The notes under the pieces were generated by a model. That model was given only the letters and a program-made list of their open reading frames with translations, ran no database searches and was not told where the DNA came from. Both the position numbers and the translations under genes were made by a program. 43,813 bases of DNA, taken from NCBI GenBank assembly GCA_022599915.1, contig JAHZLH010000018.1, forward strand, positions 1 through 43,813, in the 5' to 3' direction. Below are positions 39,567 through 43,813 of the stretch, piece by piece. Origin of the DNA: Actinomycetes bacterium. Its GTDB lineage: Bacteria; Actinomycetota; Actinomycetes; S36-B12; GCA-2699445. How positions within the stretch are numbered: the first letter of the stretch is position 1; each line of letters begins with the position of its first letter.

Positions 39567-41315
39567 TTATGCCCGCTTATTTCCTGGGATACGCGAGATC
39601 GCGCCACCGGCCCAGCCGAGCACCTCTCTCATTTCAGGAACCCGCAGCAGCCAGGTCGCAGCGACGAAGACGACGAGAACCACAATCGAGGTGAGCCCAA
39701 GATCCACCAGCGCGTCCAGTTTCGAGTCACCCAGCAGAAATTGGGTTCCGGTCACCGCCACGGTCAGCACCGAGGCAACCATTGCGACAGCCGCGGCCAA
39801 CGCAAGCCGAAGGAATACCGCAATGGTGTGACGAGAGTCGATGCCACCGTAGGAGCGACTCAGGACGGGCCAGGCCACCAGTAACGTGACGATACTTGCC
39901 AGAGCGTAGGCAGCGGCCAGCACGTTGACTTCCGGGCCGCCGGGAGCCGCCGCGGGGAACATGGCCAGTGCTAGGCCGACGAGAACCCCGTTCATCAGAA
40001 TGGAGAAGAAGAACGGGGTTCGGGTGTCCTCCCTGGCGTACCAGCCTCGCTGCAGCACGTAGTAGAGCGTGAAGGCCGGCAAACCCAGCATGAAGATGGA
40101 GATAACGATGCCCAGTTGTTGGGCTTGCGCTGCATTGGCAGCGCCGTAGTTGAAAAGCAAAGCAGCGAGTGGCTCGGCCGCGAGGAATAAGGCGATAGCC
40201 AATGGCGCGACCACGGTCATCACCAGTCGCATGGTGTGGCCGATTTCGCGCCCGGCTCGCTCTCGCTTGCCGGCGTGAACTAGTCGCGACAGTCCCGGTA
40301 ATTGAGCGGTCACGATCGAGACCGTCACGATGCCGTGGGGGATCATGAAGACTGCGTAGGCGTTCGTGTAGGTAGCAAGACCGGCTGCCGGTTCTCCTGC
40401 CTCGGCTGCATTGACGTTCGCCAGGGTGGCTAGCCGCGTGATGACGATAAAGCCCAACTGGGTGACGCCCACGAGTCCGATGGTCCAGCCAGCGAGTTTT
40501 CCCGCCTTACCCAGTCCCATTCCCCGCCACTTTGTCGAGAACCGCCAGCGGTAGCCCGTTCGTAGTAGCGCCGGTATCAGGACCAAAGACTGGGCCACAA
40601 TGCCGAGAGTCGTTCCGATGCCCAACCAGGCGGTCTGCTGCGGATCCAGTAAGCCCTCGTCAGCTGCAGCAGAACCGAAAATCACGATGAACGACAGATA
40701 AGTAGCGATTGCCACCAGATTGTTGAAGATCGGCGCAACCATCGGCATAGCGAATCGGTTGTGGGCGTTGAGTACCTGGCCAACCATGGCGTAAATGCCA
40801 AAGAAGAAGATTTGCGGCAAGCAGTACCGAGCGAAGGCAACCGCAAGATCCACCTGCTCCTGCGAGTAGGCCGGTGTGACGTACAGGTTGACAATCCAGG
40901 GAGCGGCAGCAACCGCGAGGATTGTCACCAGTATTAACAAGACGCCGGTGGCAGACAGTAGGGCATCGGTGTAGCGCCGACCGCCGTCTGCGTCGTCGTG
41001 CATCCGGCGGACCAGTTGTGGCACAAAAATGGCGTTCAACGCGCCACCGAGAATCAAGACGTAGACGATGTCGGGCAGCGAGTTTCCGAGCGCGAAGGCA
41101 TCGGCAGAAATCGTTAGACCGATAGCTGCTGCGAGCGCAGTGTTGCGAAAGACGCCCGTGATCCGCGAGACAACGGAGGCAGCCGCCATGGTCGCGCTGT
41201 TGCGCAAGAGACCAGATTGTTCCGCTTCGTTGACCTCTGCGCTGGCGAGTTCTGCCTCCGTTCCCGCCAATGGGTCGGGCGGGCCGCTCCCGCCGTCAGG
41301 TTCACGCTCGGTCAT
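39567..41315 (-). CDS. murJ: Lipid II flippase MurJ/MviN
   Basis: 582 residues. MATE-like MurJ fold: N-terminal GLLRNSATMAAASVVSRITGVFRNTALAAAIGL, then roughly 13-14 membrane helices, with Arg residues in RITG..R as in the family's cavity. It moves lipid II across the membrane for wall synthesis. The first 35 residues are a polar tail. There is no C-terminal kinase-like domain, unlike M. tuberculosis MviN. Its ATG is 14 bp inside the DUF6049 gene. Overlap with that gene and the Nudix gene upstream gives one operon. Confidence 0.96.
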   Translation of the reverse strand: MTEREPDGGSGPPDPLAGTEAELASAEVNEAEQSGLLRNSATMAAASVVSRITGVFRNTALAAAIGLTISADAFALGNSLPDIVYVLILGGALNAIFVPQLVRRMHDDADGGRRYTDALLSATGVLLILVTILAVAAAPWIVNLYVTPAYSQEQVDLAVAFARYCLPQIFFFGIYAMVGQVLNAHNRFAMPMVAPIFNNLVAIATYLSFIVIFGSAAADEGLLDPQQTAWLGIGTTLGIVAQSLVLIPALLRTGYRWRFSTKWRGMGLGKAGKLAGWTIGLVGVTQLGFIVITRLATLANVNAAEAGEPAAGLATYTNAYAVFMIPHGIVTVSIVTAQLPGLSRLVHAGKRERAGREIGHTMRLVMTVVAPLAIALFLAAEPLAALLFNYGAANAAQAQQLGIVISIFMLGLPAFTLYYVLQRGWYAREDTRTPFFFSILMNGVLVGLALAMFPAAAPGGPEVNVLAAAYALASIVTLLVAWPVLSRSYGGIDSRHTIAVFLRLALAAAVAMVASVLTVAVTGTQFLLGDSKLDALVDLGLTSIVVLVVFVAATWLLRVPEMREVLGWAGGAISRIPGNKRA

Positions 41316-43344
41316 TGGGCTGACTGCCTTTCCTGGCCCGGCGTCGCAAAAGATTGAGGCCCGCGAGCAGTACTAGTGCAATAGCTCCTACTCCCACGAT
41401 GAGCCCGGCAATCCGGCTAGCTGCAGTGGAGCGGACTTCCAGTGAGGCATCTTCGCTATAGAGGCGCCCGCGGGAATCTTTGAGCACGACGGTCACCTGG
41501 ACTGGCTGGCTGCTGAGAACGCGAATGGGGATCTCTAGGCCGGCCTTGGTGCGCGGCTCAATGGCGATGAGGTCCGGGGCGGCGTAGTCCAGCGCCAGCC
41601 CCGAACTGGAGCGCAACTCAACGGCGAGAGTGACACTGCGATCAAGATCGTTGGCGATCGTCAGCGGCAGCACTCCAGAGTCACCAGCTAGGGTGACCGT
41701 CCCCGATGTGATGACCGAGACTTTCGCCCGCTCCGCGCTTAACTGCGAATCGACGGTGTCCAGAAACGTGTCGCGCTTCTCGGTTTTGCCTCGCCAAAGG
41801 CCAGACGTTGCTCGCTGCAACGCCAGTTGAAAATCCTCGTTGAATCCCGCGGAATCATCCACGATTCCCAGCAAGCCGTTCAGTTGTCGCTGAAGCTTGC
41901 CGACTCGATCTAGATAGGTCGCAGGCAGTTGCCTCTTTGTGGGCTGCTCGGCGGTCCATAACTCTTGTCGAGCCACCGAGTCCGTGGCGGACAGTAACGT
42001 CTTGAGCCCGGTCAGCCGTATCCAATCGGCGCGAGATAGCTGCTTGAGTAGTTTTTCCGACCAGGCGATGGGCGGGTCCCAGGTCAGCGGTGGCATCGTA
42101 GCGACGATTCTGGGTTCTGCGGGGCGTTCCAGTGTGATGAGGGCCGTCTCCGCCAAGAAGCCTTGGAGCGCAGCGCTTTGTTCCGCCGAAGATTGCAGTC
42201 GCCCAGCCAGGTACTGCCCCAGATATGTGTCGGTGAGGGCGACGTCGAGTTGCGTGCCGCCAGCGGAAATCGTCGTTTTCCCGGTGGGGGTAAATGGCAG
42301 TGCCGGTAGTGGTGGGAAGAGGTCATCGGGCATCACCGCTGTCCTCGTCCCAGCGTCTGCGACTGCGCTCATCGCCGCAGGACGCACCCGTGAGTTACCG
42401 GAAATAAAGACGTCACTGGCGCGCGACCCAGAGCTCAGATCGGCTCGGATCACCCGGGGCAGTGAGATGGATCGGGCGAGAATAGCGTTAAGCCCACTGT
42501 CGGAGATGGCATCCACGTCCGCGACAGCGAACTGCGGCATCAGTGACCAAGTGTTGCGATCCAAGATTGCCCGGAGATTCCTTGCTGTTGCTGCCGCAGC
42601 GGAGGTCGACTCGCCCGGAGTACGTTCCCCGCGGACTTGGATCGAGTAGCCACTTGCTAGTTCCTCAGCGGATTGCAGGGTGGCGCTGTCGATTAGCCAC
42701 GAGACTCGTTGCCCAGTTCCCAACGCAATAAGGTTCGATAGCCGTCCTTCGGGTAAGTAGTCCGCGATCACTTGCGATTCGACCACTAGTCGCTGAGCAG
42801 CAACAGCAGGTCGTTGGGTAATCGGCCACAGCAAAGCCAATTGCGAGGGTTCAAACTCTGCCGTCGGCGGAAACCACGGAAAGACCGTTCCCGTCGATGC
42901 AACGCTTAGCTCACCGGATAGCGCTTCAACAAAGACTGCGAAAACGCCACCGGACTCGGGGAGGGCTAGTTCGGTAACTGGCACTCGGATCTGAAAACTG
43001 ATCTGCTGGCCTGGCTGCAACCAGTCGCCGAACTCCTGTCGCGTTCCCGCGACCGGTACTCCGGCTCGCACCGTTGAGCCAGCAAGTACCTCGCGTACCT
43101 CCTGACGACTGGCCAATGGCGGTGGCGAGTGACGCAGTTGCACGGCGGGAGTGACGATGGGCGAGTCACTGGTATTCGCGAGGCGCCCGGAGACGCGAAG
43201 ATCTGCATCCGGCTGTGGTGCAGCTGGTGTGATCGATTCGATCAAGAGTTGTGGTTGAACCGTTTCATCCGCGCTAGTCGACGGGGTTACGGCCAACAGC
43301 GTGGTCGCCAAGAGTGTGGCCAGCAGGTATCCGGCGTACTTCAT
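41302..43344 (-). CDS. DUF6049 family secreted membrane-anchored protein
   Basis: 680 residues. N-terminal signal peptide (about 1-25, AGYLLATLLATTLLAVTPSTSADE), a large extracytoplasmic part with Ig-like beginnings (SITPAAPQPDADLRVSGRLANTSDSPI), and a C-terminal helix (about 645-668, IAGLIVGVGAIALVLLAGLNLL) followed by a basic cytoplasmic end. The same gene stands between mutT4 and mviN in mycobacteria (Rv3909); function unknown, wall-related by context. Its ATG overlaps the Nudix stop (ATGA), so these are translationally coupled. The C-terminus overlaps the murJ start. Confidence 0.9.
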   Translation of the reverse strand: MKYAGYLLATLLATTLLAVTPSTSADETVQPQLLIESITPAAPQPDADLRVSGRLANTSDSPIVTPAVQLRHSPPPLASRQEVREVLAGSTVRAGVPVAGTRQEFGDWLQPGQQISFQIRVPVTELALPESGGVFAVFVEALSGELSVASTGTVFPWFPPTAEFEPSQLALLWPITQRPAVAAQRLVVESQVIADYLPEGRLSNLIALGTGQRVSWLIDSATLQSAEELASGYSIQVRGERTPGESTSAAAATARNLRAILDRNTWSLMPQFAVADVDAISDSGLNAILARSISLPRVIRADLSSGSRASDVFISGNSRVRPAAMSAVADAGTRTAVMPDDLFPPLPALPFTPTGKTTISAGGTQLDVALTDTYLGQYLAGRLQSSAEQSAALQGFLAETALITLERPAEPRIVATMPPLTWDPPIAWSEKLLKQLSRADWIRLTGLKTLLSATDSVARQELWTAEQPTKRQLPATYLDRVGKLQRQLNGLLGIVDDSAGFNEDFQLALQRATSGLWRGKTEKRDTFLDTVDSQLSAERAKVSVITSGTVTLAGDSGVLPLTIANDLDRSVTLAVELRSSSGLALDYAAPDLIAIEPRTKAGLEIPIRVLSSQPVQVTVVLKDSRGRLYSEDASLEVRSTAASRIAGLIVGVGAIALVLLAGLNLLRRRARKGSQPNDRA

Positions 43345-43787
43345 GGTGCGCCACCACCAGTGAGTATTTCGCGAGCTTTGTGGAACAGTTTTCGCTCATC
43401 GGAGTACGCAAGCCGCTTGGCTAGGTTGTCAAAGGCGATCCAGGCTACGGACTCAACCTCGGGATCCTCATCGCTCAGTGAGCCGCCGCTGCTAACCATC
43501 AGAAAATGGTGGACCGTCTTGTGAATTCTCCGGCCGTCAGCGGTAAAGGAGAAATCTATGACGCCCAAATGGTCCACAATCTGTGCGTCGATACCGGTCT
43601 CCTCCCGAACTTCACGCAGAGCGGCCATTTGGTTGCTCTCCCCGAACTCGACGTGTCCTTTGGGGAAGGACCAGATGAGGCGGTTGCAGCGATCGTAGCG
43701 TGAAATTAGAAGGCCCTGAGTGGGGGTCGGCAGGCTATTGACTACCAACCCCCCCGCGCTCGTTTCCTCATTGACGGGATCACCCAT
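43341..43787 (-). CDS. Nudix hydrolase (MutT4-like)
   Basis: 148 residues. The Nudix box is complete at about 44-66: GHVEFGESNQMAALREVREETGI, matching G-x5-E-x7-R-E-U-x-E-E-x-G-U. The family hydrolyses nucleoside diphosphate derivatives; the M. tuberculosis counterpart at this place is named MutT4 (Rv3908). The substrate here cannot be told. Start ATG 43785-43787 lies near the window edge with only 26 bp upstream, so an alternative start further upstream is possible. Heads the leftward operon to murJ. Confidence 0.93.
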   Translation of the reverse strand: MGDPVNEETSAGGLVVNSLPTPTQGLLISRYDRCNRLIWSFPKGHVEFGESNQMAALREVREETGIDAQIVDHLGVIDFSFTADGRRIHKTVHHFLMVSSGGSLSDEDPEVESVAWIAFDNLAKRLAYSDERKLFHKAREILTGGGAP

Positions 43788-43813
43788 CCACAGATTTCGG
43801 GCTGACCGACCCC

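Noticed and set aside
41939-42649. 236-residue plus-strand frame inside the DUF6049 gene
   Set aside because: Ser/Arg/Ala-rich shadow frame with no motif.
1-43813. CRISPR arrays, insertion sequences, prophage or toxin-antitoxin genes
   Set aside because: I looked for regularly spaced repeats, transposase motifs and paired small genes and saw none; the order is conserved core chromosome.

Overview
The window is the replication-origin neighbourhood of an actinomycete chromosome (high-GC Gram-positive, but only moderately GC-rich by eye). The lineage markers are strong: crgA, a DUF3566 gene directly behind gyrBA, a DLW-39 family peptide, FhaA/FhaB with PstP-RodA-PbpA-PknB, a class E sortase, and a CwlM/TrxA/TrxB/SigM/MurJ/DUF6049/Nudix block. 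Gene order matches the origin region known from Mycobacterium and Streptomyces, with no pknA, so it is more Streptomyces-like on that arm. I cannot name the genus; an uncultured, non-mycobacterial actinomycete is my inference. There are no insertion sequences, prophage genes, CRISPR arrays or rRNA genes.

Layout. 1-2.3 kb: a GNAT acetyltransferase cut by the window edge, a small zinc-ribbon protein, an AI-2E family permease and tRNA-Leu(CAG). 2.4-9.6 kb (+): fhaA-fhaB-pstP-rodA-pbpA-pknB, five genes with overlapping stops/starts and then pknB, the Ser/Thr phosphorylation module for cell elongation. 9.6-11.2 kb (-): sortase E, a small membrane protein and trpG/pabA, translationally coupled. 11.4-14.6 kb: crgA, a noncoding stretch packed with DnaA boxes, an EamA permease, a rhomboid protease that seems to need a CTG start, cyclophilin, tRNA-Ala(TGC), DLW-39 peptide and tRNA-Ile(GAT). 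14.8-25.1 kb (-): DUF3566, gyrA, gyrB, a DciA-like DUF721 gene, recF, dnaN and dnaA; the 671-bp dnaN-dnaA gap is the likely oriC. 25.5-31.1 kb (+): rpmH-rnpA-yidD-yidC-jag-rsmG-parA-parB, with two perfect parS sites, one on the rsmG start and one on the parA start. 31.1-43.8 kb (-): Nudix, DUF6049, murJ, a TadE-like protein, a separate membrane pseudokinase, sigM, anti-sigma factor, trxB, trxA, cwlM, a PLP aminotransferase and a D-Ala-D-Ala ligase.

How the genes work together. Three themes meet here: starting and segregating the chromosome (dnaA, dnaN, recF, gyrase, DciA, ParABS), building the wall and membrane (RodA, PbpA, CrgA, MurJ, CwlM, Ddl, YidC), and PknB/PstP/FHA signalling, whose known mycobacterial targets or partners (CwlM, the MurJ-associated pseudokinase, FhaA, FhaB) are all encoded in this window. 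No entirely new gene system stands out. The novelty is in noncoding and architectural details: a second DnaA-box cluster, a candidate DnaA-trio unwinding element, a tandem 11-mer, the CTG-start rhomboid, a CwlM lacking most metal ligands, and a pseudokinase that is not fused to MurJ.
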